NCBI GenBank assembly: GCA_900537185.1
Contig: LS999827.1
Location: forward strand, 811,001 to 875,000
Direction of reading: 5' to 3'
Origin: Cytophagales bacterium Alg240-R148
Lineage (GTDB): Bacteria; Bacteroidota; Bacteroidia; Cytophagales; Cyclobacteriaceae
DNA: 64,000 bases
Position numbers and translations under genes: made by a program. The notes beneath the pieces are model-generated. The model was not told the DNA's origin. It saw only the letters and a list, made by a program, of their open reading frames with translations, and did no database searches. This document shows positions 17,458-26,790 of the stretch, one piece after another. Numbering within the stretch: the stretch's first letter is position 1; every line of letters begins with the position of its first letter.

Positions 17458-18501
17458 TTACAGCGTCTTAAATTGTTTTAGAAAGCGCACATCGTTTTCA
17501 GTAAATAAACGCAAATCATTGACTTGGTATTTCAACATCGTTATTCTTTCTAAGCCCATTCCAAAAGCAAAACCAGTATACGCTTCTGGATCAATTCCGC
17601 AATTCTTTAAAACATTGGGATCCACCATTCCAGACCCTGCAATTTCTACCCAACCAGTATGTTTACAAATATTGCATCCTTTGCCCTTGCAAATATTACA
17701 AGAAATGTCAATCTCAGCACTTGGTTCGGTAAAAGGGAAATAACTTGGCCTAAACCTTATCTTCGTGTCCTTTCCAAAAAGTTCTTTGACAAAATGATAA
17801 ACCGTTTGCTTCAAATCTAGGAAAGAAACATTTTTATCTACATACAACCCCTCTACTTGATGGAATATACAATGCGCCCTTGCAGAAATGGCCTCATTTC
17901 TAAAAACGCGACCGATGGATAAAGTGCGTATAGGTGGTTCCGAATCTTCCATAACCCGTACTTGCACAGAGCTGGTATGGGTTCTCAATGCAAGTTCATC
18001 TATTGCTTTTTCCGGTTCCTTATCCTGTTGTATAAAAAAAGTATCCTGCATTTCTCTAGCAGGGTGGTTGGGAGGGAAATTTAAGGCTGTAAAATTATGC
18101 CAATCGTCTTCAATTTCCGGCCCCTCGGATAGATTAAACCCGAGACGCTCGAAAATTTGTGTTATCTGCTGTCGAATGGCTGTAATTGGATGGGTGCTCC
18201 CAGGAGCATCCTCCAAAGGAGGTAAAGTTAGGTCTATAGCAGCCTTGCTTTCAGCGTTGTTATTTTCCAACCCATCAATCAATGCTTTGAACTTTGTTTG
18301 AGCAGTTTGCTTTAAATTGTTGATGGTTACACCAAAAGCCTTCTTCTCTTCGTTGGGTATGTTTCTCATTTCACCCATTAGCGCTCCAATTACACTCCTT
18401 TTACTAATGTATTGGATTCTAAACTGCTCCAGTTCTTCTTGATTGGTGGCTGTTGCGCTATTCAAAGCTTCTAATATAGCATTCGCTTTTTCCTGAACCA
18501 T
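17458..18501 (-). CDS. pheS: Phenylalanine--tRNA ligase alpha subunit
   Basis: Catalytic subunit that charges tRNA-Phe, normally as an alpha2-beta2 enzyme with PheT; pheT is not in this window. The product has 347 residues. The N-terminal coiled coil is followed by class II motifs: [10 protein letters not shown], the [15 protein letters not shown] block, motif 2 around [22 protein letters not shown], and motif 3 [13 protein letters not shown]. The sequence [14 protein letters not shown] also fits. A TTG at 18528 is in frame, but the ATG at 18501 is preferred, six bases after the cysN stop. Confidence 0.94.
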   Translation of the reverse strand: MVQEKANAILEALNSATATNQEELEQFRIQYISKRSVIGALMGEMRNIPNEEKKAFGVTINNLKQTAQTKFKALIDGLENNNAESKAAIDLTLPPLEDAPGSTHPITAIRQQITQIFERLGFNLSEGPEIEDDWHNFTALNFPPNHPAREMQDTFFIQQDKEPEKAIDELALRTHTSSVQVRVMEDSEPPIRTLSIGRVFRNEAISARAHCIFHQVEGLYVDKNVSFLDLKQTVYHFVKELFGKDTKIRFRPSYFPFTEPSAEIDISCNICKGKGCNICKHTGWVEIAGSGMVDPNVLKNCGIDPEAYTGFAFGMGLERITMLKYQVNDLRLFTENDVRFLKQFKTL

Positions 18502-18506
18502 ATCTA

Positions 18507-19778
18507 TTATACTATCATACCAGCACAAACAGTCTCGTTTGTAGCTTCATCTATTAAAATTAAACTACCCGTTACCCTATTTCTTTTGTATCGATCGAAT
18601 AACAATGGTTTTGTGGTACGGATTGTAATTTTTGCAATTTCATTCATTCCAACAGACAAATCTTCTTCATTCCGATGAAGGGTATTGATGTCTACTTTGT
18701 ATTGAATGTTCTTGACAACACATCTCACCTCATTGGAGGTGTGTTTAACCGCATATTTTCCGTTGGGAACTAAATTGTTCCTGCCAAGCCAACAAACCAT
18801 TAAATCCACATCTTGGCCTACTTCTGGTTGGTTGTGCTCTCGCACGATCATATCTCCTCTGCTGATGTCGATTTCATCCTCTAAAGTGATAGTAACAGAC
18901 ATTGGAGCATATGCCTCTTCCAATGGGCCATCAAAAGAATCCACTGCTTTAATTTTAGAAGTAAACCCGGATGGTAGTACGGTTACGTTGTCGCCAGGTT
19001 TAAAAACTCCCCCAGCTATGCGGCCACCATACCCTCGATAATCGTGGTATTCATCGGATTGCGGTCGGATAACGTTTTGTACAGGAAACCTGCAATCAAT
19101 ATGGTTGTGATCGCTACCAATGTGAATGTTTTCCAATAAATACAACAAAGTGCCTCCTTCGTACCAACTCATTGGCTCCGATCTATGCACTACGTTGTCT
19201 CCTTTTAATGCACTGATTGGGACAAAACGAATGTCTTTTACGTCCAGTTTTGTACAAAAAGCCTCTAATTCTGCTTTTATTTTTTCATAAGACTCCTGAT
19301 CGTACTCTACCAAGTCCATCTTATTAATACAAAATACTATATGTGGTATCCCCAACAAAGAAGCTATAAACGTATGGCGCTGGGTCTGTTCTACTACTCC
19401 TTTTCTAGCATCTACCAAAATAATAGCCAAATTAGCAGTAGAAGCACCAGTAACCATGTTCCGCGTGTACTGGATATGCCCTGGTGTATCGGCTATAATA
19501 AATTTTCTTTTTGGAGTTGCAAAATACCGGTAGGCAACATCAATGGTAATGCCCTGCTCTCTTTCTGCCCTCAAACCATCTGTTAACAACGCCAAATTAA
19601 CGTTTTCGTCTCCCTTTCTTTTACTAGATTCTTCGATCGCTTCGTATTGGTCCTCAAAAATTGACTTTGAATCATAAAGCAATCGGCCAATAAGGGTGCT
19701 CTTACCGTCATCTACTGATCCGGCAGTGGTGAACCTGAGCAATTCCATGTCCAGGTATGTATCTTTTACTTCACTCAT
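18507..19778 (-). CDS. cysN: Sulfate adenylyltransferase subunit 1 (GTPase)
   Basis: GTPase subunit that drives APS formation by CysD. Motifs: P loop GSVDDGKST, switch II DTPGH, and guanine-specificity NKMD, followed by two beta-barrel domains as in EF-Tu relatives. The 423-residue length corresponds to a stand-alone CysN without a fused APS kinase, consistent with a separate cysC in the operon. It starts 18 bases after the cysD stop. Confidence 0.95.
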   Translation of the reverse strand: MSEVKDTYLDMELLRFTTAGSVDDGKSTLIGRLLYDSKSIFEDQYEAIEESSKRKGDENVNLALLTDGLRAEREQGITIDVAYRYFATPKRKFIIADTPGHIQYTRNMVTGASTANLAIILVDARKGVVEQTQRHTFIASLLGIPHIVFCINKMDLVEYDQESYEKIKAELEAFCTKLDVKDIRFVPISALKGDNVVHRSEPMSWYEGGTLLYLLENIHIGSDHNHIDCRFPVQNVIRPQSDEYHDYRGYGGRIAGGVFKPGDNVTVLPSGFTSKIKAVDSFDGPLEEAYAPMSVTITLEDEIDISRGDMIVREHNQPEVGQDVDLMVCWLGRNNLVPNGKYAVKHTSNEVRCVVKNIQYKVDINTLHRNEEDLSVGMNEIAKITIRTTKPLLFDRYKRNRVTGSLILIDEATNETVCAGMIV

Positions 19779-19796
19779 TGTAATGCTTTTAAAAAA

Positions 19797-20702
19797 TTAA
19801 AAATAACCTTCTTTTTTCCTGTCTTCCATGGCAGCTTCCGACCGCTTATCATCTGCACGGGTGCCTCTTTCAGTTGTTCTAGCAGCAGAAACTTCCTGAA
19901 TTATGGATTCCAACGAATCCGCATCAGATTCAACCGCTCCAGTACAAGTCATATCACCAATCGTTCTGAACCTAACGATTCTTTTTTCTATTTTCTCGCT
20001 GTCCCTTCTTTCAATGAAGTCACAATCTGCCATAATCACCTGATCTCTCAAAAAGACAGAGCGTTCATGAGAAAAATAGATGGTAGGTATTTCAATTTCT
20101 TCGTGCAATATATATTGCCATACATCCATTTCAGTCCAATTCGAAATTGGGAAGATTCTAAAATTCTCTCCCATTTGCTTTCTTCCATTGAAGATATTCC
20201 AAAGCTCTGGCCTTTGATTTTTAGGATCCCATTGACCAAACTCATCTCTATGAGAGAAAAATCGTTCCTTTGCCCTCGCTTTTTCTTCGTCTCTTCTAGC
20301 ACCGCCCATACAAGCGTCAAACTTGTTGTTTTCAATGGTTTCTAGCAAAGTCACTGTTTGCAACAAGTTTCTTGAGGCATTGAACCCTTTTTCTTCGGTG
20401 GCTTTTCCTTCATCGATGGATTGCTGAACCGAGCCAATAATTAATTCAGCTCCGAGCTCTTTGACATATTTGTCTCTGAATTCAATTGTTTCAGGAAAGT
20501 TATGCCCCGTATCAATGTGTACCAATGGAAAAGGAATTTTACCCGGGTAAAATGCTTTTCTTGCTAAATGAGCTACTACTATAGAATCTTTTCCGCCTGA
20601 AAAAAGTAAAGCAGGTTTCTCAAATTGTGAAGCTACTTCTCTGAGTACAAAAATTGCTTCGGCTTCGAGTTCTTTTAAGTGTGTTAAATTATAGGATTTC
20701 AT
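19797..20702 (-). CDS. cysD: Sulfate adenylyltransferase subunit 2
   Basis: Catalyses ATP + sulfate to APS with CysN. The 301-residue product has the PP-loop motif FSGGKDSIVVAHLARKA, the HIDTGHNFPETIEFRD block and the GGARRDEEKARAKER segment typical of CysD rather than of PAPS reductase. The C-terminal GDMTCTGAVESDA and RGTRADDK blocks are complete. It begins nine bases after cysC. Confidence 0.95.
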   Translation of the reverse strand: MKSYNLTHLKELEAEAIFVLREVASQFEKPALLFSGGKDSIVVAHLARKAFYPGKIPFPLVHIDTGHNFPETIEFRDKYVKELGAELIIGSVQQSIDEGKATEEKGFNASRNLLQTVTLLETIENNKFDACMGGARRDEEKARAKERFFSHRDEFGQWDPKNQRPELWNIFNGRKQMGENFRIFPISNWTEMDVWQYILHEEIEIPTIYFSHERSVFLRDQVIMADCDFIERRDSEKIEKRIVRFRTIGDMTCTGAVESDADSLESIIQEVSAARTTERGTRADDKRSEAAMEDRKKEGYF

Positions 20703-20711
20703 ATCCCTCCT

Positions 20712-21302
20712 TTATTGTTTAATGTGTTGTAAAATACTTTCGTATACAAGGTTAATTGAGTCTTCAATAGAATTCAGATCTGTTCTTACTTCAAAATCTG
20801 AATGGAGTGGTGTTTCAAATGGTGCACCAATACCCGTGAAATTTTCTATCTCACCTTTTCTAGCTTTTTTATAAAGCCCTTTCACATCCCGGTCCTCACA
20901 AACTTCTAATGGGCTGTTAACGTAAACTTGAAAATATTTGTCGCCAACTATTTCTTTGACCATCGCTCTGCTCTTTTCCGTAGGACTTATAAAAGAACAA
21001 ATAGTTATTGCGCCGTTGTAAGCAAATAATTTTGCAACTTCAGACGTTCGCCGGAGATTCTCTTGTCTGTCATCTGAACAAAAATCTAAATTTTTATTAA
21101 GTCCAGTTCTTAAATTGTCCCCATCCAACAACATAGAGTAATATCCTTTGTCGTAAAGTTTTTTCTCCAAACCTTTAGCCAAAGTACTTTTACCAGAACC
21201 TGAAAGCCCTAAAAACCAAAGCACAATGCCTTTTTGCCGGAGCAAGGCCTCTTTTCTTTCCGTCGACAACATTGTGTCGTGTATAGGGTGAATATTCTTC
21301 AA
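20712..21302 (-). CDS. cysC: Adenylylsulfate kinase
   Basis: Phosphorylates APS to PAPS. A 196-residue P-loop kinase with Walker A GLSGSGKST, the LDGDNLRTGLNKNLDF and DRQENLRRTSEVAKLF blocks that bind APS, the FISPTEKSR motif and the lid segment KGLYKKARKGEIENFTG. It is first in the minus-strand run cysC-cysD-cysN-pheS-hbd-lipoprotein. The ATG at 21302 is preceded by a Bacteroidota-type promoter. Confidence 0.95.
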   Translation of the reverse strand: MKNIHPIHDTMLSTERKEALLRQKGIVLWFLGLSGSGKSTLAKGLEKKLYDKGYYSMLLDGDNLRTGLNKNLDFCSDDRQENLRRTSEVAKLFAYNGAITICSFISPTEKSRAMVKEIVGDKYFQVYVNSPLEVCEDRDVKGLYKKARKGEIENFTGIGAPFETPLHSDFEVRTDLNSIEDSINLVYESILQHIKQ

Positions 21303-21320
21303 GAATTCTTAATTTTGTGG

Positions 21321-21355
21321 CAAAAATAAGATTTATTCAGTCAAATAATTACAAA
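21321..21355 (-). promoter_or_regulatory. Promoter for the cysC operon
   Basis: On the minus strand TTTG (21355-21352) is followed by a 23-base spacer and TATTTTTG (21328-21321), a full match to TAnnTTTG. Transcription would start near 21314, giving a very short leader before the cysC ATG at 21302. Confidence 0.55.
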
Positions 21356-21386
21356 TAAGTAAAATACTTGTAATGAATTTTTTAAT

Positions 21387-22157
21387 ATGAACAGCGATAC
21401 TACAAAAAAAGTGCTAGCAAAAATTGCTAAGGAAGCAGGCGCTGAGATAATGAAAATATACTTGGACCCTCAGCAGTCCGCAGTTGTGGATTGGAAATCG
21501 GACGATTCTCCACTTACTTTAGCAGATCAAGCCGCCAATAAAATTATTGTAGATGGGCTCAAAAAAAACTTTCCTGAAATTCCAATTATTTCTGAAGAAG
21601 AACAGGAGGTTCCTTATTCAAAACGAAAAGACTATCAAAAGTTTTGGTTGGTCGACCCATTGGATGGTACCAAAGAGTTTATCAACCGCAATGGTGAATT
21701 TACTGTTAACATAGCGCTGATTGAAGATAAAAAACCTATTGTTGGAATCATCTATGTTCCGGTAACCGATGTATTGTACTACGGCCATACCAAGGACGCC
21801 CTAGCTACAAAAGAAAACAACAACCAAACTACCAGTCTTAAGGTACTGGGGGACCGAAAAAATAGAATTGCTGTACGAAGTAAATCCCATGCTTCAGAGG
21901 AAGAAGCTACTGTTTTGGACTATTACAATGTTACCGAAGAAATATCGGTTGGTAGCTCATTAAAATTTTGCATGGTAGCAGAAGGCAAAGCCGATCTTTA
22001 CTATAGGCATGGCCCTACAATGGAATGGGATACTGCAGCCGGGCAAGCCATAGCAGAGGCTGCTGGTGCAACCGTTTATATTGAAAAAGGACCGGAACCA
22101 TTCCGGTACAACAAAGAAAATCTATTGAATACTGGTTTTTTGGTACTGGCAGTTTAA
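21387..22157 (+). CDS. cysQ: 3'(2'),5'-bisphosphate nucleotidase
   Basis: Hydrolyses 3'-phosphoadenosine 5'-phosphate, the by-product of PAPS use. A 256-residue member of the inositol-monophosphatase fold with metal-binding motifs ISEEEQE, WLVDPLDGTKEF (DPxDGT) and the distal MEWDTAAGQAIAEAAG. It is divergent from the cysC operon with 84 bases between, a logical pairing of PAPS production and clearance. Its stop overlaps the stop of the phosphoglycosyl transferase gene by four bases. Confidence 0.93.
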   Translation: MNSDTTKKVLAKIAKEAGAEIMKIYLDPQQSAVVDWKSDDSPLTLADQAANKIIVDGLKKNFPEIPIISEEEQEVPYSKRKDYQKFWLVDPLDGTKEFINRNGEFTVNIALIEDKKPIVGIIYVPVTDVLYYGHTKDALATKENNNQTTSLKVLGDRKNRIAVRSKSHASEEEATVLDYYNVTEEISVGSSLKFCMVAEGKADLYYRHGPTMEWDTAAGQAIAEAAGATVYIEKGPEPFRYNKENLLNTGFLVLAV

Positions 22158-23524
22158 AAGGCTTGATCGTCGCCTTTTATCATAGTACTTACTGTCAAGA
22201 AAATTATTTTCAAGTCAAATATAAACGACCAGTTTTCAACATAAAAACGGTCCAATTTAACTCGGTTTTGCATGGCCATTACAGTTTTGGTTTCCCCTCT
22301 GTATCCTTTGGCCTGTGCAAGACCAGTAATGCCTGGTTTCACAAAATGCCTGGACATGAATTTTTGTACCAATTTCGAATATTTCTCTGTATGTACCAAC
22401 ATATGTGGTCTTGGCCCAACAACGGACATATCCCCTAACAAAACATTGTAGAACTGAGGCAATTCATCCAAACTCGTTTTCCTAATAAACTGGCCAATCC
22501 TGGTTATGCGCATGTCATTTTTAGTAGCCTGGACATGGTCAGAATCTTTGTTGATGGTCATGGACCGGAACTTCCAACAGTTAAAGCTATTGTTGCCCTT
22601 ACCGGTTCTTTTTTGCTTGAAAAACACAGGCCCTTTGGATTCCAATTTTATCAAGAATGCTAACAAAGGCGTCAGCCATGATAAAATCCCAACAATAACG
22701 ATTAAAGAAAATAATATATCAAAAGAACGTTTAATAGAAACATTGAGCCAATGGTCCAATGGTAACTTGGTTATGTTCAAAACAGGAATGTGGTCAAAGC
22801 GTTGAATGTCAACCCCCTTGAAAGAAAATCCTCTAAAGTCTGCTATTAATTTTACTTTGATAAAATTGTCTTCACCAAATTCAATAATGTTTTTAATTTG
22901 GGTATATCGAACATAAGGCAGGCAACAGTAAATTTCATCTATTTTGTTGGACTTGGCATAATTGTAAATGTCCTTTACTTTACCAAGCACATTGCGCTCG
23001 TTGTTTAAGTTATCAAAATACCCCTGAAATTTATACCCATGTTCTGGGTGTGCTCTAAAAAAAACTTCTAACTCTTTGGTCACCTCTCCGTAACCAATCA
23101 CCACAACATTGCGATAATTGAACCCTTGTTTCCTATACAACCTTAGGAAATAAGCGAAGGAAGTCCTAAACCCAAAAATAACCAGTACAAAAAAGGCGTA
23201 AAATAAAAGGTATTTTTGGATAGGGAAAATCTCGTAGTCAAAGAAAACAAAAAAGCTATTGGTGACTAAAAAATGAAGGAACGTAGTTTCCAATGTTTTT
23301 CGCAACAATTGGGAGACTCTTACCGTTCTAGAAACTGAATAAAGGTTCGTGATTTTAGATAAAGTTACCCAATTGATGGCAACAAAAGTCGAAAAAAGTA
23401 ATTTAAACTGCAGGTCGTAGGCAGCAGGTGCGATAACAAAAAGTAACCAAAAAGTCGATAATAGTATTAATAAGTCTCCAATTAATACTATATACAGACC
23501 GTATTTTGAATATCGTTTACTCAT
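22154..23524 (-). CDS. Undecaprenyl-phosphate phosphoglycosyl transferase (WcaJ/WbaP-like)
   Basis: Starts polysaccharide repeat-unit assembly by moving a sugar-1-phosphate from a nucleotide sugar to undecaprenyl phosphate. The 456-residue product has about four N-terminal membrane helices, a CoA-binding-like Rossmann domain (VVVIGYGEVTKELEVFF) and the C-terminal bacterial sugar transferase domain. The latter carries KRSFDILFSL, GPVFFKQKRTGKGN, FRSM, RKTSLDELPQFYNVL and GDMSVVGPRPH. A TTG at 23590 is in frame; the ATG at 23524 is preferred. Being at the far end of the locus, it may have its own promoter. Confidence 0.92.
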   Translation of the reverse strand: MSKRYSKYGLYIVLIGDLLILLSTFWLLFVIAPAAYDLQFKLLFSTFVAINWVTLSKITNLYSVSRTVRVSQLLRKTLETTFLHFLVTNSFFVFFDYEIFPIQKYLLFYAFFVLVIFGFRTSFAYFLRLYRKQGFNYRNVVVIGYGEVTKELEVFFRAHPEHGYKFQGYFDNLNNERNVLGKVKDIYNYAKSNKIDEIYCCLPYVRYTQIKNIIEFGEDNFIKVKLIADFRGFSFKGVDIQRFDHIPVLNITKLPLDHWLNVSIKRSFDILFSLIVIVGILSWLTPLLAFLIKLESKGPVFFKQKRTGKGNNSFNCWKFRSMTINKDSDHVQATKNDMRITRIGQFIRKTSLDELPQFYNVLLGDMSVVGPRPHMLVHTEKYSKLVQKFMSRHFVKPGITGLAQAKGYRGETKTVMAMQNRVKLDRFYVENWSFIFDLKIIFLTVSTMIKGDDQAF

Positions 23525-23575
23525 ACCCCTTTTTATTTTAATATTCGTAGAATCTCCTAATTCTGAAATAGTCCG

Positions 23576-23583
23576 CAAAATTA
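23576..23583 (-). promoter_or_regulatory. Possible minus-7 element for the phosphoglycosyl transferase gene
   Basis: Minus-strand TAATTTTG in the 120-base gap upstream matches TAnnTTTG. The nearest TTG (23600-23598) is only 14 bases away, short of the usual spacing. It would still favour the ATG at 23524 over the TTG at 23590. Confidence 0.3.
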
Positions 23584-23644
23584 AATTCAAAAAAGAACAA
23601 TAAAAAGGATTATTTCAATTACTACAGAATACAGGTGAGTATAA

Positions 23645-24388
23645 TTATTCCCTACTAAATTTCTCTTTAATTACTATTTGTGCAAATCTGAAATTGCCTA
23701 TTAGGTACCGTTTCCACATTCTGGAAGGTTCTTGAGCAAAACGAAAAAACCATTCCATGCCCACTTTTTGCACCCATACTGGTGCTCTTTTTATTTTACC
23801 CGAAACTACATCAAAACTTCCTCCAACGCCCATAATAAAGTAAACTTTGCTTAGCAAGGCTTTGTTGTTGTATAAAAAATTTTCCTTTTTCGGAGAGGAT
23901 ATGGCCACAAATAAAAGGTCTGCTCCGCTTTCCGAAATGGCCTCTGCTATAGAACGTTCTTCGCTTTTATCAAAATATCCATTTCTATATCCAGCAATTA
24001 TTTCAGGGCCAAAATCCTCGGTGTATTTCTCCACCACTGCCGCCACAACTTCCTCTTTTGCTCCTAAAAAATAGATGGATTTATTCTTTTCTTTGGCTTT
24101 TGCTACTAGCGATTGCATCAGGTCTATTCCTGTTACCCTTTCTGGTAAAGGGTTGGATAAAAACTTGGAGGCCCATACAATCCCCATACCATCGGGGTTA
24201 ATAATGTCTGCGCTTATAACACTCTGCTTCAATTCCTCATCCTTGTCCATCATCACAATTTTCCCGGCATTGACCACCGTGTGATGTATTTGATTTTTAG
24301 ACTCTATAGATTCATATATTTTTGCAACTGTCTCATTAAGAGTCAATTTATCTATAGAACACCCAAGAATATTAACCTTTTTCTCCAT
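23645..24388 (-). CDS. WecG/TagA/CpsF family glycosyltransferase
   Basis: A 247-residue GT26-type transferase that adds N-acetylmannosamine or its uronic acid to a lipid-linked sugar. Motifs: VVNAGKIV near 40, the NPDGMGIVWASKF block with the catalytic Asp, YFLGAKEEVV and GVGGSFDVVSGKIKRAPVWVQKVGMEWFFR. With wecB and wecC upstream in the same locus, a ManNAc or ManNAcA donor is a sensible inference. Its start overlaps the preceding gene by 17 bases. Confidence 0.9.
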   Translation of the reverse strand: MEKKVNILGCSIDKLTLNETVAKIYESIESKNQIHHTVVNAGKIVMMDKDEELKQSVISADIINPDGMGIVWASKFLSNPLPERVTGIDLMQSLVAKAKEKNKSIYFLGAKEEVVAAVVEKYTEDFGPEIIAGYRNGYFDKSEERSIAEAISESGADLLFVAISSPKKENFLYNNKALLSKVYFIMGVGGSFDVVSGKIKRAPVWVQKVGMEWFFRFAQEPSRMWKRYLIGNFRFAQIVIKEKFSRE

Positions 24389-25553
24389 TCAATTTGAAAT
24401 CTGCGTACAAATATGCGCTCAAACCATATAACATCCAAGCTTGAGTCCATCTCATATAAGGAATTCTTGTTGTAAAGTACTTTGATTTTTGGTAAAAGAA
24501 GAATGGTTTGTTGGATTTCATGTGGTCCATTGTCCAAGCTAATACTGAATTGATGCGTTCTTTTTGATCTTTAAATTGATCCAGTGTTATTGCCGTTATA
24601 ACCAACTGAGCAACAGCATGCACATCAATGGGGTAAGTGTTATTGTTGTAGTACTTGGGTACTCCATTCGGCTCGAAAAAATTTTTTATATAGTAATCAA
24701 AACCAATATTAATATGTTCTTGGTAGGTAGTATCCTTACAATAGCGCTGATAGGCCATGATACATTCCAAATTATACCCTGTATGGAAACTGTCTATCCA
24801 GCTATGATAGGGCAATGTACTATAGGCCCACGAACCATCTTGTTGTTGGTGTTTAGCACAAAATGCAACTACTTTTTTACAAGGGTCTAAGAGTGCTGCA
24901 TCTTTCGTATAAGAATAAATTCTAGACAACAACCGCACGCCTAAAAGACCAGCATTAAAAACCTGGGTGGAATCCTTTGGGGAGTAAGAAAAAATAAAAT
25001 CTCCATCGCTGTCGTAGGTTTTGTTAAGGTCATTCAAAACAAATTGGCTAGAGGAGACTGCCCTTTCTAAATAAATTTGGTTCTTGCTTATGTCGTAGGC
25101 ATCCAATAGTGCAAACCCTACAAAAGTGGTTGCCACCACGGTGGGCGTATTCTTGGGCTGAAAAAAGGCCCTTGCTTGCCAATCAAAATTATACCCCCAA
25201 CATGCCCCTGCATACTCCTTATTTTCTAATTCCAATAATTGGTTGGCCAGCGTTTCTATTTCTTTTTTTAAAGTCTCCTCTGGTTTTATTTTATACATAT
25301 TGCATTTGCTCGCAACCACCAATGCAAGTCCCTTTGCATTGTATCCTTTTGGCACCAATGCCAGTTTTCTGAAATTTATGGGAGACCTTTTAAAAAACTG
25401 GATCCATGCCAAACGAAAAAACCTTGAATATTTGAATGGAGAGGCTTGAAAAAGTTTGCTGTTGAGCCCGTCAAACGGATCCCACCCCTTGTAATTACTC
25501 TTTTTACAATACTCGTCCAGTGCTTGGTATACTTTTTGGATTTTATTCCTCAT
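24372..25553 (-). CDS. Alpha-toroid (six-hairpin-like) protein of polysaccharide locus
   Basis: A 393-residue soluble protein built of repeated helical hairpins with aromatic and Gly-rich turns (GACWGYNFDWQAR, DGDFIFSYSPKD, DGSWAYSTLPYHSWIDSFHTGYNLE). This pattern resembles (alpha/alpha) toroid enzymes such as unsaturated-glucuronyl hydrolases or the C5-epimerase and terpene-cyclase type. Such proteins in Bacteroidota loci are sometimes labelled delta-aminolevulinic acid dehydratase, but no HemB motif is present. It overlaps neighbours on both sides, so it belongs to the operon. Its reaction is not known; polymer trimming or modification is an inference. Confidence 0.75.
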   Translation of the reverse strand: MRNKIQKVYQALDEYCKKSNYKGWDPFDGLNSKLFQASPFKYSRFFRLAWIQFFKRSPINFRKLALVPKGYNAKGLALVVASKCNMYKIKPEETLKKEIETLANQLLELENKEYAGACWGYNFDWQARAFFQPKNTPTVVATTFVGFALLDAYDISKNQIYLERAVSSSQFVLNDLNKTYDSDGDFIFSYSPKDSTQVFNAGLLGVRLLSRIYSYTKDAALLDPCKKVVAFCAKHQQQDGSWAYSTLPYHSWIDSFHTGYNLECIMAYQRYCKDTTYQEHINIGFDYYIKNFFEPNGVPKYYNNNTYPIDVHAVAQLVITAITLDQFKDQKERINSVLAWTMDHMKSNKPFFFYQKSKYFTTRIPYMRWTQAWMLYGLSAYLYADFKLNGEKG

Positions 25554-26778
25554 TATAAAATAATAAAAAAAATAACGCGAAAAACGAAATTCCCGACTGT
25601 AATTCTAAGAATGATTCTGAAATTGAACTGATGGCAATTGGCAACGCAAAGGTTGCAAACATCTTTATCTTACCCATTTTTAATGGTAGCAACAACATCC
25701 CCACAAAAACCAGCATTCCAAAAATCCCATTGCGCACCCACGCATGCAGGTATTGGTTGTGCGGATTGCTATACATTGCATATAAATACTGGTAATTCTT
25801 TTCACTGTAACAACTTCTTAGCACATCAAAATCATCACCAGTACCGGTGCCTAATAGCCAATTGTCTCCAATAACTTTGGTAGCACAGTCCCATTTGGCC
25901 AAACGGATGGTCAGGGTATTTCTTTTTTCTGGATCATCGGTTGGCGACAATTCTTTATCAAACACTGGCTTCAGTTTTTGCTGCAGTTTGGGGTTGTACA
26001 GTAAAGTTATTCCAAAAACGGTATACAACAATAAGGCATAAAATTTTATACTTTTGCTAGCTCCTAAAACTATAATAATCAAGGAACAAAAAAGAAAAGC
26101 CATTAATGCCGCTACAGATTGTAATAAAACTAAAAAAACCAAGGTCATGAAAAACAGTACGACCTCTATCCTTCTAGGTCTGAGTTTTTGTTTGTAAACG
26201 TTTTTATACAATAAACACAAATTACACACTACTAAATAAAAACTGAGGTAGACCGGGTGTCCATTGGCCAAGTTATGGGTTAAACCATAGTATAAAAACT
26301 GGTTGTAGCGTGTTTTACCTACCATCACATACAGAGAATCTGTGCTAATAAATTCAGTGGTATTTAACAATAGCGCATATAAAAGCATTAATAATATGGC
26401 TATATGGAACCCTAGAAGTACTTTATTTAATTTAAATCTCAGCCCAAAATTTTGAATGGTAATAAATAATATGGTGCATGAAATAAAACTCAAGCTTTTC
26501 TCGAGTACCATTCTCCCAGAGGCTTGGTTGTCGGAATAAATCAATCCAAGAATCAATAGCAGATAGTAGGCCAAAAACAGTTTTTGATCCCAACCCACTT
26601 TCCAGCTTTTGACTGGTTTTCTTTTGAATAAAACAATATAAAGAAACAACAACCCTTGGGAGATTCCGAGCAACTGGGGTATGCCAAGTACAACAAAAAA
26701 TGACAGCAACAAAACTCCAATAGTAATGTCACTGTCATCCTCCAACATTTGGTTTATATAACTCTTTATTGTATTCAA
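25543..26778 (-). CDS. O-antigen ligase/polymerase-like membrane protein
   Basis: A 411-residue polytopic membrane protein with about ten to eleven helices and one large periplasmic loop (about 230-350). That loop holds RLAKWDCATKVIGDNWLLGTGTGDD and SNPHNQYLHAWVRNGIFG, which fit the Wzy_C (PF04932) signature of O-antigen ligases and polymerases with its conserved HNxxL/Y-like segment. It probably polymerises the repeat unit or transfers the chain. A second protein of this general class is encoded at 30457-31659. Confidence 0.85.
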   Translation of the reverse strand: MNTIKSYINQMLEDDSDITIGVLLLSFFVVLGIPQLLGISQGLLFLYIVLFKRKPVKSWKVGWDQKLFLAYYLLLILGLIYSDNQASGRMVLEKSLSFISCTILFITIQNFGLRFKLNKVLLGFHIAILLMLLYALLLNTTEFISTDSLYVMVGKTRYNQFLYYGLTHNLANGHPVYLSFYLVVCNLCLLYKNVYKQKLRPRRIEVVLFFMTLVFLVLLQSVAALMAFLFCSLIIIVLGASKSIKFYALLLYTVFGITLLYNPKLQQKLKPVFDKELSPTDDPEKRNTLTIRLAKWDCATKVIGDNWLLGTGTGDDFDVLRSCYSEKNYQYLYAMYSNPHNQYLHAWVRNGIFGMLVFVGMLLLPLKMGKIKMFATFALPIAISSISESFLELQSGISFFALFFLLFYNEE

Positions 26779-26790
26779 TGCTGAATAAAA

